The notes beneath the pieces were generated by a model. It was given only the letters and a program-made list of their open reading frames with translations, did not search any database and was not told the DNA's origin. The translations under genes and the position numbers were made by a program. A DNA stretch of 64,000 nt. Source: Mxb001 sp046046455. Lineage in GTDB: Bacteria; Actinomycetota; Actinomycetes; S36-B12. Where the stretch lies: NCBI GenBank assembly GCA_046046455.1, contig JBJOJS010000066.1, forward strand, positions 1-64,000, in the 5' to 3' direction. This document shows, in pieces, positions 1-10,603 of this stretch. Position 1 is the first letter of the stretch. Each line of letters starts with the position of its first letter.

Positions 1-533
1 CCGCGCTCGGCGAGCTCGCGGATGATCCCGAAGGCAGTGCCCCAGCCCGTCGTCGCGAGCGCGCCGGTGTTGCAATGCGTCACGACGCGCAGCGGCCGGC
101 GGCCGCAGCGGGCGAGGATCCAGTCGGCCCCGTGACGCGACAGCTGGCGGTTGGCCGCGGTGTCCTCGGCGACGATGCGATGCGCCTCAGCGATCACGGC
201 ATCGACACCTTCCGACATGAGTGGTCGCACGCGATCTACTCCCCAGGCCAGATTGACGGCCGTGGGCCGAGCGTCGCGCACGCGATCCACCTCGGCCTTG
301 AGCCGGTCGGCGGTCCAGCCCTCGCGCTGGCCCTGGAGCATCGCCATGGCGACGCCGTATCCGCCCACCGCGCCCAGGGCAGGGGCTCCGCGGACGACGA
401 GTCGGCGTACGGCATCCACCAGCGCGTCGACGTCACGGCACTCGACGCTGACCTCTGCACCCGGCAGGCGCGTCTGGTCGAGCAGGACGAGGGCATCGCC
501 CTGCCACGCGATGGCCTGGATCTCGGTCGTCAC
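1..533 (-). CDS. mtnA: S-methyl-5-thioribose-1-phosphate isomerase, C-terminus off left edge
   Basis: Converts 5-methylthioribose-1-phosphate to the ribulose form in methionine salvage. Reading the minus strand from the GTG at 533 gives an N-terminus with the family blocks QTRLPG and VRGAPALG, and near the window edge THCNTGALATTGWGTA, which matches the MtnA substrate-loop motif. About 177 codons are present, roughly half of the usual 340-370 residues, and the frame is open to base 1. The GTG lies 20 nt after the stop of the mutase gene, so the two are probably co-transcribed. No other salvage gene is visible. The family call is firm; the exact start is less so. Confidence 0.9.
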   Translation of the reverse strand, partial: MTTEIQAIAWQGDALVLLDQTRLPGAEVSVECRDVDALVDAVRRLVVRGAPALGAVGGYGVAMAMLQGQREGWTADRLKAEVDRVRDARPTAVNLAWGVDRVRPLMSEGVDAVIAEAHRIVAEDTAANRQLSRHGADWILARCGRRPLRVVTHCNTGALATTGWGTAFGIIRELAER

Positions 534-552
534 GGTCAGCCCATCGTCACGG

Positions 553-2127
553 TCAGAAGGCGTCCGTCGGCGTGTAGACACCCCACACGTCACGCAGGGC
601 GTCGCTCACCTCGCCCACCGTCGCACGAGCGCGAAGGGCGTCGCGCATCGGGTAGAGCAGATTGTCCGTGCCTGCAGCCGCAGCGCGGACGCGGTCAAGA
701 GCCTCATCGACGGCCGCCTGGTCCCGCTCGGCCCGGACGCGCTCGAGTCGAGCACGCTGCTCCGCCTCGATGGTCGGATCCACCCGCAGCGGCTCGTAGG
801 GCTCCTCCTCGTCGATCGTGAAGCGGTTGACTCCGACGACGATGCGGTCGCCCGCGTCGATCTCCTGCGCCACGGCGTACGCCGACTTCTCGATCTCCGA
901 CTTCTGGAAGCCCTCCTCGATCGCGGCGACCGCGCCACCGAACTCCTCGACCTGCGCCATGAGCGCGAGCACCGCCTCCTCGATCTCGTCGGTGAGCGAC
1001 TCGATCGCGTAGGAGCCGGCGAAGGGATCGACCGTCTGGGTCACGTCGGACTCATAGGCCAGGACCTGCTGGGTGCGCAGGGCCAGGCGCGCGGCCTTCT
1101 CCGTCGGCAGGGCTATGGCCTCGTCGAAGGAGTTGGTGTGCAGGGACTGGGTGCCACCCAGGACAGCCCCGAGTGCCTGGACGGCGACCCGGACGAGATT
1201 GACCTCGGGCTGCTGAGCGGTGAGCTGCACGCCGGCCGTCTGGGTGTGGAAGCGCAGCATCATCGACTTGGGATCCTGTGCGCCGAACTCCTCGCGCATG
1301 ATCCGCGCCCAGATGCGGCGCGCCGCTCGGAACTTCGCGATCTCCTCCAGCAGCGTCGTGCGTGCGACGAAGAAGAAGGCGAGACGCGGCGCGAACTCAT
1401 CGATGTGCTGGCCCGAGGCGAGGGCTGCCCGGACGTACTCGATGCCGTCAGCCAGAGTGAAGGCGATCTCCTGCACGGGCGTGGCCCCGGCCTCGGCCAT
1501 GTGATAGCCGGAGATGGAGATGGTGTTCCAGCGCGGGATCTCCTCGCGGCAGTAGGAGAAGATGTCCGTGATGAGCCGAAGCGACTGCGCGGGCGGGTAG
1601 ATATAGGTGCCGCGGGCGATGTACTCCTTGAGCACGTCATTCTGGATCGTGCCGTTGAGGGCCGTGCCCGGTACGCCCTGCTCCTCCGCCACCAGCTGGT
1701 AGAGCAGCAGCAGGATGGCGGCGGGGGCGTTGATCGTCATCGAGGTCGACACCTGATCCAGCGGGATCTGATCGAAGAGCACCCGCATGTCGTCGATCGT
1801 GTCGATGGCGACACCGACCTTGCCCACCTCACCGTGCGCGATGGCGGCGTCGGAGTCGTAGCCCATCTGCGTCGGAAGGTCGAAGGCCACCGACAGTCCT
1901 GTCGTCCCCGCGGCAAGGAGCTGGCGATAGCGCTCGTTGGACTCTGCAGCAGTGCCGAAGCCGGCGTACTGGCGCATGGTCCAGGGCCGACCGGTGTACA
2001 TCGAGGGGTAGACCCCGCGCGTGTAGGGGTAGGCACCCGGCTCGCCCAGGCGATCTGCCGGGTCCCACCCGGATAGGTCGGCCGGCCCGTAGACCGGCGC
2101 GAAGGGGAGTCCCGACTCGGTGGCCAT
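553..2127 (-). CDS. mcmA1: Methylmalonyl-CoA mutase large (catalytic) subunit, no B12 domain
   Basis: Catalytic TIM-barrel half of an adenosylcobalamin mutase (524 aa) that interconverts methylmalonyl-CoA and succinyl-CoA. It ends after the catalytic domain and has no DxHxxG cobalamin domain, so it needs a separate small subunit; a candidate lies at 21220-21618. Substrate residues that separate methylmalonyl-CoA from isobutyryl-CoA mutases look like the methylmalonyl type: Tyr90 in GYDSD (Tyr89 of the Propionibacterium enzyme; Phe in IcmA) and Arg172 in the block before TYIYPP (Arg207; Gln in IcmA). These equivalences are from memory. A TAGTCT box lies exactly 6 nt before the ATG, suggesting a leaderless mRNA. 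mtnA follows 20 nt downstream. Confidence 0.93.
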   Translation of the reverse strand: MATESGLPFAPVYGPADLSGWDPADRLGEPGAYPYTRGVYPSMYTGRPWTMRQYAGFGTAAESNERYRQLLAAGTTGLSVAFDLPTQMGYDSDAAIAHGEVGKVGVAIDTIDDMRVLFDQIPLDQVSTSMTINAPAAILLLLYQLVAEEQGVPGTALNGTIQNDVLKEYIARGTYIYPPAQSLRLITDIFSYCREEIPRWNTISISGYHMAEAGATPVQEIAFTLADGIEYVRAALASGQHIDEFAPRLAFFFVARTTLLEEIAKFRAARRIWARIMREEFGAQDPKSMMLRFHTQTAGVQLTAQQPEVNLVRVAVQALGAVLGGTQSLHTNSFDEAIALPTEKAARLALRTQQVLAYESDVTQTVDPFAGSYAIESLTDEIEEAVLALMAQVEEFGGAVAAIEEGFQKSEIEKSAYAVAQEIDAGDRIVVGVNRFTIDEEEPYEPLRVDPTIEAEQRARLERVRAERDQAAVDEALDRVRAAAAGTDNLLYPMRDALRARATVGEVSDALRDVWGVYTPTDAF

Positions 2128-2133
2128 GGCGTC

Positions 2134-2139
2134 AGACTA
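2134..2139 (-). promoter_or_regulatory. Leaderless-type -10 box of the mutase gene
   Basis: On the minus strand TAGTCT is followed by six bases (GACGCC) and then the ATG at 2127, so transcription would start on the A of the start codon. No Shine-Dalgarno sequence is visible. guaB has nearly the same 15-base block. Confidence 0.7.
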
Positions 2140-2155
2140 GGGCGCGGAGGGGAGA

Positions 2156-2169
2156 GTGACCTGGCTCAC
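2156..2169. promoter_or_regulatory. CRP/GlxR-like palindrome between mutase and sdhC
   Basis: GTGA-N6-TCAC is the core of the CRP/GlxR operator TGTGAN6TCACA; the outer bases do not match. It is centred about 35 bp upstream of the proposed mutase transcription start and about 48 bp upstream of the start expected from a TACGAT box at 2199-2204 ahead of sdhC. GlxR is known to control sdhCAB in Corynebacterium. The role here is inferred. Confidence 0.45.
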
Positions 2170-2259
2170 CCCACCCTGCCGACACCCCTTTCCCGCACTA
2201 CGATGGCCAGCAGACGCCGAGGCGCCCCGCCACCCGGCAGTACCAGGAGAGGAGTCACC

Positions 2260-2655
2260 ATGGCCATCGCGCCTGTGGGCACCCTCTACCGGGGTGGTCA
2301 GGGCATGTGGTCCTGGGTGGCGCAGCGCATCACCGGCATTGCGGTCTTCTTCTTCCTGTACGTCCACGTCCTCGACACGGCGCTGGTGCGTGTCTCGCCG
2401 GAGGCGTACGACATCGTCATCGCGACGTACAAGACCCTGATCGTCAACCTCCTCGAGGTCGGCCTCGTCGGCGCCGTGCTCTACCACGCGCTCAACGGCC
2501 TGCGGGTGATCGCGGTCGACTTCTGGTCCCGCGGCCCGCGCTACCAGCGGCAGATGCTCTGGGGAGTCGTGGGCGTCTGGGTCGTCGTGATGATCCCGGG
2601 CACCTACTACATGATGCGCCACACGATCGAGGCTCTCTTCGGAGCGACGCCATGA
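2260..2655 (+). CDS. sdhC: Succinate dehydrogenase cytochrome b556 subunit
   Basis: Membrane anchor of complex II (131 aa) with three hydrophobic helices (about 26-46, 60-86 and 100-118). His76 in YHALNGLR is the expected haem b ligand. An in-frame ATG exists 57 nt upstream, but the ATG at 2260 has the purine-rich site AGGAGAGGAG ending about 6 nt before it and gives a normal N-terminus, so it is chosen. It is the first gene of sdhCDAB and overlaps sdhD by the ATGA at 2652-2655. A possible -10 box (TACGAT, 2199-2204) and a CRP-like site lie upstream. Confidence 0.95.
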   Translation: MAIAPVGTLYRGGQGMWSWVAQRITGIAVFFFLYVHVLDTALVRVSPEAYDIVIATYKTLIVNLLEVGLVGAVLYHALNGLRVIAVDFWSRGPRYQRQMLWGVVGVWVVVMIPGTYYMMRHTIEALFGATP

Positions 2656-3059
2656 GCCTCGCGGACCGCTCCATCGCCCTCGGCCAGAACTCCCGTAACC
2701 GCCAGCGGAGCAATTTCGAACTCTACGCGTGGCTCTTCATGCGGGTGTCCGGCATCGTGCTCGTCTTCCTCGTGCTGGGCCACCTCTTCATCATGAACAT
2801 CCTCGACGGAGGCGTGCAGCGCATCAACTTCGCCTTCGTCGCCGGTCGCTGGGCAAGCCCGTTCTGGCAGATCTGGGACCTCGCGATGCTCTGGCTCGCC
2901 ATGCTCCACGGCACCAACGGCCTGCGCACGATCATCAACGACTACGCGGAGCGCGACCAGACCCGCTTCTGGCTCAAGATGCTCCTCTACGTCTCCTCGG
3001 CCTTCATCATCCTTCTCGGGACGCTCGTCATCTTCACCTTCGACCCGACCATCGGCTAG
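2652..3059 (+). CDS. sdhD: Succinate dehydrogenase membrane anchor subunit
   Basis: Second hydrophobic anchor of complex II (135 aa), three helices (about 27-50, 72-95 and 108-128). His86 in MLHGTNGLR is in the position of the second haem/quinone-site histidine, mirroring the YHALNGLR motif of SdhC. The ATG overlaps the sdhC stop (ATGA), which implies translational coupling; the longer upstream frame is only the shadow of sdhC. sdhA begins 7 nt after the stop, behind an AGGAG. Confidence 0.95.
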   Translation: MSLADRSIALGQNSRNRQRSNFELYAWLFMRVSGIVLVFLVLGHLFIMNILDGGVQRINFAFVAGRWASPFWQIWDLAMLWLAMLHGTNGLRTIINDYAERDQTRFWLKMLLYVSSAFIILLGTLVIFTFDPTIG

Positions 3060-3066
3060 GAGCACC

Positions 3067-4820
<1,754 letters not shown>

Positions 4821-4821
<1 letters not shown>

Positions 4822-5579
4822 TGACCACCACCCTGGAGTCACCCGCGAGCGCCGAGACGCCGGAGCGCATCGAGCCGCGCGACGTCACCTTCAAGATCCG
4901 CCGATTCATCCCGGAGATCGACGAGGAGCCGCACTGGGAGGAGTACGTCGTCTCGGCGTACCCGACAGATCGAGTCCTCGACGCGCTCATGAAGATCAAG
5001 GGTGAGCAGGACGGCACCCTCACCTTCCGCCGCTCATGCGGCCACGGCATCTGCGGGTCCGATGCCATGCGCATCAACGGTCGCAATCGGCTCGCCTGCA
5101 AGACGCTCATCAAGGATCTCGGCACCGGTGAGATCACCGTGGAGGCCATCAAGGGCCTGCCGCTCGAGAAGGACCTCGTGGTCGACATGGAGCCCTTCTT
5201 CGCGGCCTACCGCGCGGTGAAGCCCTTCCTCATCCCCGAGGGTCATGAGCCCACAAAGGAGCGCCTTCAGTCCGCCGAGGACCGAGCGGTCTTCGACGAC
5301 ACCACGAAGTGCATCCTCTGTGCCGCGTGCACGACCTCCTGTCCGGTCTTCTGGACCGACGGGGAGTACTTCGGACCCGCCGCCATCGTGGCCGCGCACC
5401 GCTTCATCTTCGACTCCCGGGACGCCGCCGCCGAGACGCGCCTGGAGATCCTCAATGAGAAGGAGGGGGTGTGGCGCTGCCGCACCACCTTCAACTGCAC
5501 GGATGCATGCCCTCGCGGCATCGAGGTGACCAAGGCGATCCAGCAGGTCAAGCGCGCCCTCATCTTCCGTCGCGTCTGA
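4821..5579 (+). CDS. sdhB: Succinate dehydrogenase iron-sulfur subunit
   Basis: Electron-transfer subunit (252 aa). The [2Fe-2S] ligands are Cys73, Cys78, Asp81 and Cys93; Asp in the third place also occurs in E. coli SdhB and is not a defect. The [4Fe-4S] motif CILCAACTTSC uses Cys164/167/170/174, and Cys220/226/230 contribute to the [3Fe-4S] and remaining sites. Last gene of the sdhCDAB operon. A short GC-rich palindrome (GCCCGCGCGGGC) just after the stop is the only terminator-like structure seen. Confidence 0.97.
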
Positions 5580-5641
5580 GGCCCGCGCGGGCGCGAGGGC
5601 GCCACGCCGCGGCGATCAGGCATCCCTGCTCCCCCCGTGGT

Positions 5642-5647
5642 TAGTCT
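5642..5647 (+). promoter_or_regulatory. -10 box upstream of the D,D-carboxypeptidase gene
   Basis: TAGTCT lies 9 nt before the ATG at 5657, with no Shine-Dalgarno sequence between. The transcript would have a leader of about three bases, close to leaderless. Confidence 0.5.
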
Positions 5648-5656
5648 GATCGCACC

Positions 5657-6886
5657 ATGCGCCGCTCCCTGATTCCCCCGCTGGCCGCCCTACTCGGCAC
5701 GGCGTCGCTGCTCCTCGCGGCTCCCGCTGCCAGCGCCGAGCCCATCGGCGGGCCACTCCTCTCGGGCAATGACGTCATCGTCGATCCCGGCCCCTCGGCC
5801 GATCCTCTGCCGGATGTCCCCGTGAGCGCCTGGGTGCTCGCCGATCTCGACACCGGCGCGATCCTCGCGGCGAAGGCACCCCATGTGCAGCGGCCCCCGG
5901 CCTCCGTACTCAAGACCCTCACCGCGGTCACCCTCGCGCCGCGCCTGGACCCCGATCTCGTCTACACCACGACGTACGACGACGTCGCCGTCGAAGGCAG
6001 CCGAGTCGGCCTCGTGGAGGAAGCGACGTACACCGTCCGCGAGCTCTTCCTGTGCCTCATGATGCAGAGCGGCAATGACTGCGCATCGGCGCTCGCGCAG
6101 GCCAATGGCGGACTCGAGCTCACGGTCGCTCAGATGAATGAAGAGGCCCAGCGCCTCCAGGCGTACGACACCGTGGCCGTCAATCCCAGCGGCCTCCCGG
6201 CGGAGGGTCAGGTGAGCTCGGCCTACGATCTCGCGCTCTTCGCCCGCGAGGGACTCTCACGCCCCGACTTCTTCGAGTACGTCAACACCCGCGTGATCGA
6301 GGACTTCCCCGGTTACATGCCCGACGAGCCCGGCGATCCGCGGCCCACCATGCCCATCGCCACGCAGAATCCCCTCTTCATCCAGGGCTATGAGGGCGCC
6401 ATCGGCGTCAAGACGGGCTGGACCACCGAGGCGGGCCGCACCTTCGTGGGAGCTGCGGAGCGAGGCGACACGAGCCTCGTGGTGACCCTGCTCAACATCG
6501 AGGGCGAGATCTATCCCTCGGCCGCCGCATTGCTCGACTGGGGCTTCGCCAACATCGACGCGGTGACACCCGTGGGATACCTCGTGGATCCCATCGACGT
6601 CGCATCACCGGACTCATCCGAGGCCGCGTCGCCCGTGGTCGATGGCTCCACAGCTCCCGAGGGCGCGTCGACGGCAGCCACCGAGGAGGCTCCGGCCGCC
6701 TCGTCGACATCCACGACGAGCTGGGGCTGGGTGTGGACCCTCGTCGGCGCCATGCTGGTCGGGATCGTGCTCATCGTCTTGGGATTGCGCAGCCTCCGCG
6801 GACCCGCGCCACGCAGTGGCGGACGCCGTGCCCGCCCATCGGAGTCGGACGAGACCGACAGCGCGCCGGACTACGCCCGACATTGA
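5657..6886 (+). CDS. Membrane-anchored D-alanyl-D-alanine carboxypeptidase (S11 family)
   Basis: Low-molecular-mass penicillin-binding protein (409 aa) that trims terminal D-Ala from peptidoglycan stem peptides. It has a signal peptide (1-27, AAPAASA), then the three S11 motifs: Ser83-x-x-Lys86 (SVLK), Ser138-Gly-Asn140 and Lys252-Thr-Gly254. A Ser/Thr/Ala-rich linker (about 315-355) leads to one C-terminal helix (about 356-377) and a basic cytoplasmic tail, a layout common in actinobacterial DacB/DacC-like proteins. It stands alone, convergent with the next gene. Confidence 0.93.
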   Translation: MRRSLIPPLAALLGTASLLLAAPAASAEPIGGPLLSGNDVIVDPGPSADPLPDVPVSAWVLADLDTGAILAAKAPHVQRPPASVLKTLTAVTLAPRLDPDLVYTTTYDDVAVEGSRVGLVEEATYTVRELFLCLMMQSGNDCASALAQANGGLELTVAQMNEEAQRLQAYDTVAVNPSGLPAEGQVSSAYDLALFAREGLSRPDFFEYVNTRVIEDFPGYMPDEPGDPRPTMPIATQNPLFIQGYEGAIGVKTGWTTEAGRTFVGAAERGDTSLVVTLLNIEGEIYPSAAALLDWGFANIDAVTPVGYLVDPIDVASPDSSEAASPVVDGSTAPEGASTAATEEAPAASSTSTTSWGWVWTLVGAMLVGIVLIVLGLRSLRGPAPRSGGRRARPSESDETDSAPDYARH

Positions 6887-6895
6887 CCTCCCCGC

Positions 6896-7405
6896 TCAGC
6901 CCTGCAGCGGGTACGTCGCACGGGCCTGCCAACCGTCCTCGATGAGTTCGTAGAGGCAGACCTCGCTTACGGTGAAGACCGCCTCGAAGTCCGCGAGTTC
7001 CTCGAAGGCACGGTCCAGGGCGCCCTCGTCGAGCTCGAGGGCCACCGTGACGTGCGGGTGATAGGGGAAGCGCAGTTCGACCGCCCAGGGACCGCACCGG
7101 ATCCGCCGTTCGAGGTCTTCGCAACCGGGTATGCCCTCGGCGACGGCGAGGAAGACGACGGGACTGACGGGCCGGAAGGTGCCGGTGCCGCGCAGGCGCA
7201 TGCGGAAGGGCGCGCATCCCTCCACCGCACGCGCGAGGTGCTGCTCCAAGGCGGGCATGGCCTCGGGGTCCACTGACACCGGTGCGACGATCGTGACGTG
7301 CGGGGGGATCGCATCAGCTTCCGGGTCATCCCAAGCGCGGCGTACCTCGCGGATGCGCGTGGCGAACGGCTCGGGGACGTCGATGACGACGCCGACCGTG
7401 ATCAT
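6896..7405 (-). CDS. 2'-5' RNA ligase / 2H phosphoesterase family protein
   Basis: A 169-aa protein with the two HxT motifs that define the 2H superfamily: PHVTIV (about 34-39) and HPHVTVA (about 117-123). Bacterial members (LigT/ThpR-like) act on 2'-5' or 2',3'-cyclic phosphates; the substrate here is unknown. It is the last gene of a CNNM-trpS-2H run, and its ATG overlaps the trpS stop (ATGA). Confidence 0.85.
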   Translation of the reverse strand: MITVGVVIDVPEPFATRIREVRRAWDDPEADAIPPHVTIVAPVSVDPEAMPALEQHLARAVEGCAPFRMRLRGTGTFRPVSPVVFLAVAEGIPGCEDLERRIRCGPWAVELRFPYHPHVTVALELDEGALDRAFEELADFEAVFTVSEVCLYELIEDGWQARATYPLQG

Positions 7406-8424
7406 GGCGCCGGCAGCGGTGCGAAGCCCACGCGGTCGTACACCGCTGCGAGGGTGGGTGTCGCTGCCGCCCGCGCCCGGTCGGCACCGAGGCGGATGAG
7501 TCGGCTGAGCTCGGCGGGATCGGACATGAGGTCGTCAACCCTGACCTTGAATCCGGTGCAGAAGTCGACGACGACCTCGGCCACATCCTTCTTCAGGTCT
7601 CCGTAGCCGCGACCCTCATAGGAGGCAGCCACTTCGTGGACGGTGCGTCCATCCAGGGCACCGAGCAGGGTGAGCAGATTGGACACACCGGGTTTGCTCT
7701 CGGGGTCGAACCGGATCTCACGGTCGGAATCGGTGACGGCCGACATGATCTTCTTGCGCGTCACCTTGGGGTCATCGAGCAGGAAGACGCAACCCGCGGG
7801 CGACGACTTGCTCATCTTGGCCGTCGGCTCGGCGAGATCGAGCACCTTCGCGGTGTCCTTGACGATGAGCGGTTCGGGTACGACGAGGGTCGGTCCGTAC
7901 GTCGCGTTGAAGCGCTGGGCGAGGTCTCGGGTGAGCTCGAGATGCTGGCGCTGATCCTCCCCCACGGGCACACCGGAGGCTTGGTAGATGAGGATGTCCG
8001 CCGCCTGGAGCACGGGGTACGTGAAGAGCCCTACGGTGGCCCGCTCGGCACCCTCGCGCTGGGACTTGTCCTTGAACTGGGTCATCCGCGAGGCCTCGCC
8101 GAAGCCCGTCAGGCACTCGAGGATCCAGGCGAGCTGCGCGTGCTCGGGTACGTGGCTTTGCACGAAGACCGTGGAGCGGGTCGGGTCCAGCCCGATGGCG
8201 AGCAATTGGGCGAAGGAGAGCAGCGTGCGCTGCCGGAGAAGTTGTGGATCGTGCTCGACCGTGATGGCGTGCTGGTCGACGACGCAGTAGAAGGCGTCGT
8301 GAGTCTCCTGAAGCATCACCCAGCGACGCAGTGCTCCGAGGTAGTTGCCGATCTGGAAGGAGTCCGCCGTCGGCTGGATACCGGAGAGCACGCGCGGGGG
8401 GACGTGGACGGGGATCTCCGGCAT
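7402..8424 (-). CDS. trpS: Tryptophanyl-tRNA synthetase
   Basis: Class I aminoacyl-tRNA synthetase charging tRNA-Trp (340 aa, normal). The HIGH-equivalent region is PTADSFQIGNYLGA (residues 18-31) and the KMSKS loop is at 203-207. The frame runs 16 codons further upstream, but the ATG at 8424 gives the family N-terminus and sits 4 nt after the stop of the CNNM gene, so it is used. The stop overlaps the start of the 2H phosphoesterase gene. Confidence 0.96.
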   Translation of the reverse strand: MPEIPVHVPPRVLSGIQPTADSFQIGNYLGALRRWVMLQETHDAFYCVVDQHAITVEHDPQLLRQRTLLSFAQLLAIGLDPTRSTVFVQSHVPEHAQLAWILECLTGFGEASRMTQFKDKSQREGAERATVGLFTYPVLQAADILIYQASGVPVGEDQRQHLELTRDLAQRFNATYGPTLVVPEPLIVKDTAKVLDLAEPTAKMSKSSPAGCVFLLDDPKVTRKKIMSAVTDSDREIRFDPESKPGVSNLLTLLGALDGRTVHEVAASYEGRGYGDLKKDVAEVVVDFCTGFKVRVDDLMSDPAELSRLIRLGADRARAAATPTLAAVYDRVGFAPLPAP

Positions 8425-8428
8425 GGCG

Positions 8429-9730
8429 TCATTGTGGCAGCGGCGCGGCAGAACCCTCGGCGCCGGGTCCATCCGGCACCGGTACGACGCTGATGCGCGC
8501 CACGCGACGTCCGTCGAGCTCGGTGACCGTCAGGACATGTCCATCGACCTCGACGGTTGCTCCGACGGTGGGCAACTCCCCCAGCTGGGAGACGACGAAG
8601 CCGGCAACGGTCTCGTACGGACCGTCGGGGAGTTCGACACCCGTCTCGTCGGTGAAGTCCTCGAGGTTGAGCAGACCGTCGACATCGGTGCGTGGACCCG
8701 ACGCCTCGGTGTCGTACTCGTCTCGGATGTCCCCGACGAGCTCCTCCACGAGGTCCTCGAGGGTGACGATGCCCGCCGTGCCGCCGTACTCATCGACGAC
8801 GATCGCGAGGTGCTGGCGCAACCGACGCATCTCGGTGAGCGCCGGGATGACCTGCTTGGTCCCAGGGAAGAACGCCGTCTCCCGAGCAAGATCACCTACC
8901 CGGCGCATCAAGCGGTCGACATCCGGGGTGAGCAGGTCGCGGATATGGACGACGCCAACCACATCATCCGCCGATCCGCGGATGACCGGGTAGCGGGAGT
9001 GCGGCGCATCGGAGACTTCGAGGATCGCGTCGTGCACGGGCGTGGACGCATCCAGGAATGCCACCTCGGTGCGAGGCAGCATGACCTCGCGCAACTCGCG
9101 ATCCCCGGCGTCGAAGACGTCGTCGATGAGGGCGCGCTCCTCCGCGGTGAGCTCCTCCGTGGCGGCGACGATGTCGCGCAGCTCCTCGCCCGTGATCTGC
9201 TCCTTGCCCGAGTGAGGATTGCCCCCGAGGAGCCGCACCAGGGCATTGGTCGAGATCGACAGCAGCCAGATGAAGGGCCGGGTGACGCGCGCGAGCAGAG
9301 CGACCGGCCCCGCCAGGATGAGGGCCGTCGATTCCGCGCGCTGCAGGGCGATGCGCTTGGGCACGAGTTCGCCGATCACGAGCGAGATGTAGGCGATGAC
9401 GATCGTGACGCCGATGAAGGCAAGGGCCGAAGCCCAACCCGCTGATAGTCCCCAGGACTCCAGCGTGGGCACGAGAGCCGGCGCGATCTGCGATGCACCG
9501 AAGCCAGCGGAGATGAAGCCCGCCAGGGTGACTCCGACCTGGACCGCCGCGAGGAAGCGATTCGGATCGCGGACGAGGGAAGCGAGGGTACGTCCGCGTC
9601 GACCTCTTTGCGAGAGGCGTTCCACCTGGCTTTCGCGCAGGGACACGAGAGCGATCTCAGCAGCGGCGAAGAAGCTACCCAGGAGGATGAAGAAGAGGAC
9701 CAACACGATGTTGACCCATAAGTCACTCAC
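8429..9730 (-). CDS. CNNM/CorC-type membrane protein with CBS pair
   Basis: A 433-aa 'hemolysin family' protein: N-terminal DUF21/CNNM membrane domain (about 1-180, four hydrophobic segments, GELVPKRIALQ motif), two CBS domains (about 205-330) and a CorC/HlyC C-terminal domain (about 345-420). The family is linked to Mg2+/Co2+ export; the substrate here is not shown. The GTG start is preceded by TATCCT with a 7-nt spacer and no SD, so initiation is close to leaderless. First gene of the CNNM-trpS-2H run. Confidence 0.9.
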   Translation of the reverse strand: MSDLWVNIVLVLFFILLGSFFAAAEIALVSLRESQVERLSQRGRRGRTLASLVRDPNRFLAAVQVGVTLAGFISAGFGASQIAPALVPTLESWGLSAGWASALAFIGVTIVIAYISLVIGELVPKRIALQRAESTALILAGPVALLARVTRPFIWLLSISTNALVRLLGGNPHSGKEQITGEELRDIVAATEELTAEERALIDDVFDAGDRELREVMLPRTEVAFLDASTPVHDAILEVSDAPHSRYPVIRGSADDVVGVVHIRDLLTPDVDRLMRRVGDLARETAFFPGTKQVIPALTEMRRLRQHLAIVVDEYGGTAGIVTLEDLVEELVGDIRDEYDTEASGPRTDVDGLLNLEDFTDETGVELPDGPYETVAGFVVSQLGELPTVGATVEVDGHVLTVTELDGRRVARISVVPVPDGPGAEGSAAPLPQ

Positions 9731-9737
9731 CCGCTCA

Positions 9738-9743
9738 AGGATA
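9738..9743 (-). promoter_or_regulatory. -10 box of the CNNM gene
   Basis: Minus-strand TATCCT, then seven bases, then GTG at 9730. No SD is visible. The spacer is one base longer than the exact leaderless arrangement. Confidence 0.5.
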
Positions 9744-9751
9744 GAGGGTGG

Positions 9752-10600
9752 TCAGCCAAAGGTGACGGTCAGCGGCGCATGGTCGCTCCATCGCTCGGCG
9801 TATGTCGGCGCTTTGCCCACGACTGCCTCGTGGGCGAGCGCAGCGAGGGCGGGGGTCGCGATCTGGTAGTCGATTCGCCACCCGCCATCGGTGTCGAAGC
9901 CGCGACCGCGCCAGGACCACCAGGTGTAGGGGCCAGGACCGGGTCCGCCCAGTGTTCGACCGAGATCGATCCAGGGACCCGGCTTGCCTCCCGGCACCCC
10001 GAACCACGCATCAAGGTAGGCGCGCTCCTCCGGGAGGAAGCCGGCCTTGTCGCGATTGCCCTTCCAGTTCTTGATGTCCACCTCAGCGTGGGCGACGTTG
10101 AAGTCTCCGGTCACGAGCACGTGGCCCTTCTGACGCGATGCGCGGCGCCGCAAGGCGGCAAGCCTGCGGTCCATGGCATCGAGGAATCGGAACTTCTCGT
10201 CCTGCTTCGGGGTCTCTGCCTCGCCAGTGTGCACATACGCCGACACCACGGTGAGTGGCCCGAAGGTGGTCGTGAGATCGACCTCGATCCAACGGCCCTG
10301 CGAAGCGAACTCCGGCTCCCCCAGGCCCTCACGCACCGCGACGGGTTGCTCGCGGCTCAGGACCGCCACGCCATTGCGCCCCAGGCTCTGCGATGCGCTG
10401 TGCGACACGTGCATGCCGGAGAGTCCGCTCTCGGCGAGTTGCTCGTGCACCTGCTCGTGCGTAGCCCTGACCTCCTGCAGGCAGATGACGTCGGCACGAG
10501 CATCAGCGAGCCAGTCGAGGCCCCCGCGGCGCGCGGCCGCACGGATGCCGTTGACGTTGGCCGTGATCGTCGTGAACCTCACGGCCCCGGCGCGAGCCAA
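9752..10600 (-). CDS. xth: Exodeoxyribonuclease III
   Basis: AP endonuclease/3'-5' exonuclease of the EEP fold (282 aa) in base-excision repair. Motifs in order: ITANVNGIRAA, LQEVRA (metal-binding Glu), GDFNVAH, and the C-terminal WRIDYQIAT and WSDHAPL (catalytic Asp-His). It begins 3 nt after the icd stop, so it is probably translated from the icd mRNA, an odd pairing of repair with TCA genes. Confidence 0.94.
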   Translation of the reverse strand: MARAGAVRFTTITANVNGIRAAARRGGLDWLADARADVICLQEVRATHEQVHEQLAESGLSGMHVSHSASQSLGRNGVAVLSREQPVAVREGLGEPEFASQGRWIEVDLTTTFGPLTVVSAYVHTGEAETPKQDEKFRFLDAMDRRLAALRRRASRQKGHVLVTGDFNVAHAEVDIKNWKGNRDKAGFLPEERAYLDAWFGVPGGKPGPWIDLGRTLGGPGPGPYTWWSWRGRGFDTDGGWRIDYQIATPALAALAHEAVVGKAPTYAERWSDHAPLTVTFG

Positions 10601-10603
10601 GTC

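Noticed and set aside
151..2076. 641-aa plus-strand open frame opposite the mutase
   Set aside because: High-GC antisense shadow: Arg/Ser/Leu-rich, no family blocks, and the other strand encodes a full mutase.
2128..2259. Cobalamin riboswitch upstream of the mutase
   Set aside because: The gap to sdhC is 132 bp, no B12-box was recognised, and the mutase appears leaderless.
5257..5579. Loss of a [2Fe-2S] ligand in SdhB (Asp for Cys)
   Set aside because: Asp at the third ligand place is also found in E. coli SdhB; not a defect.
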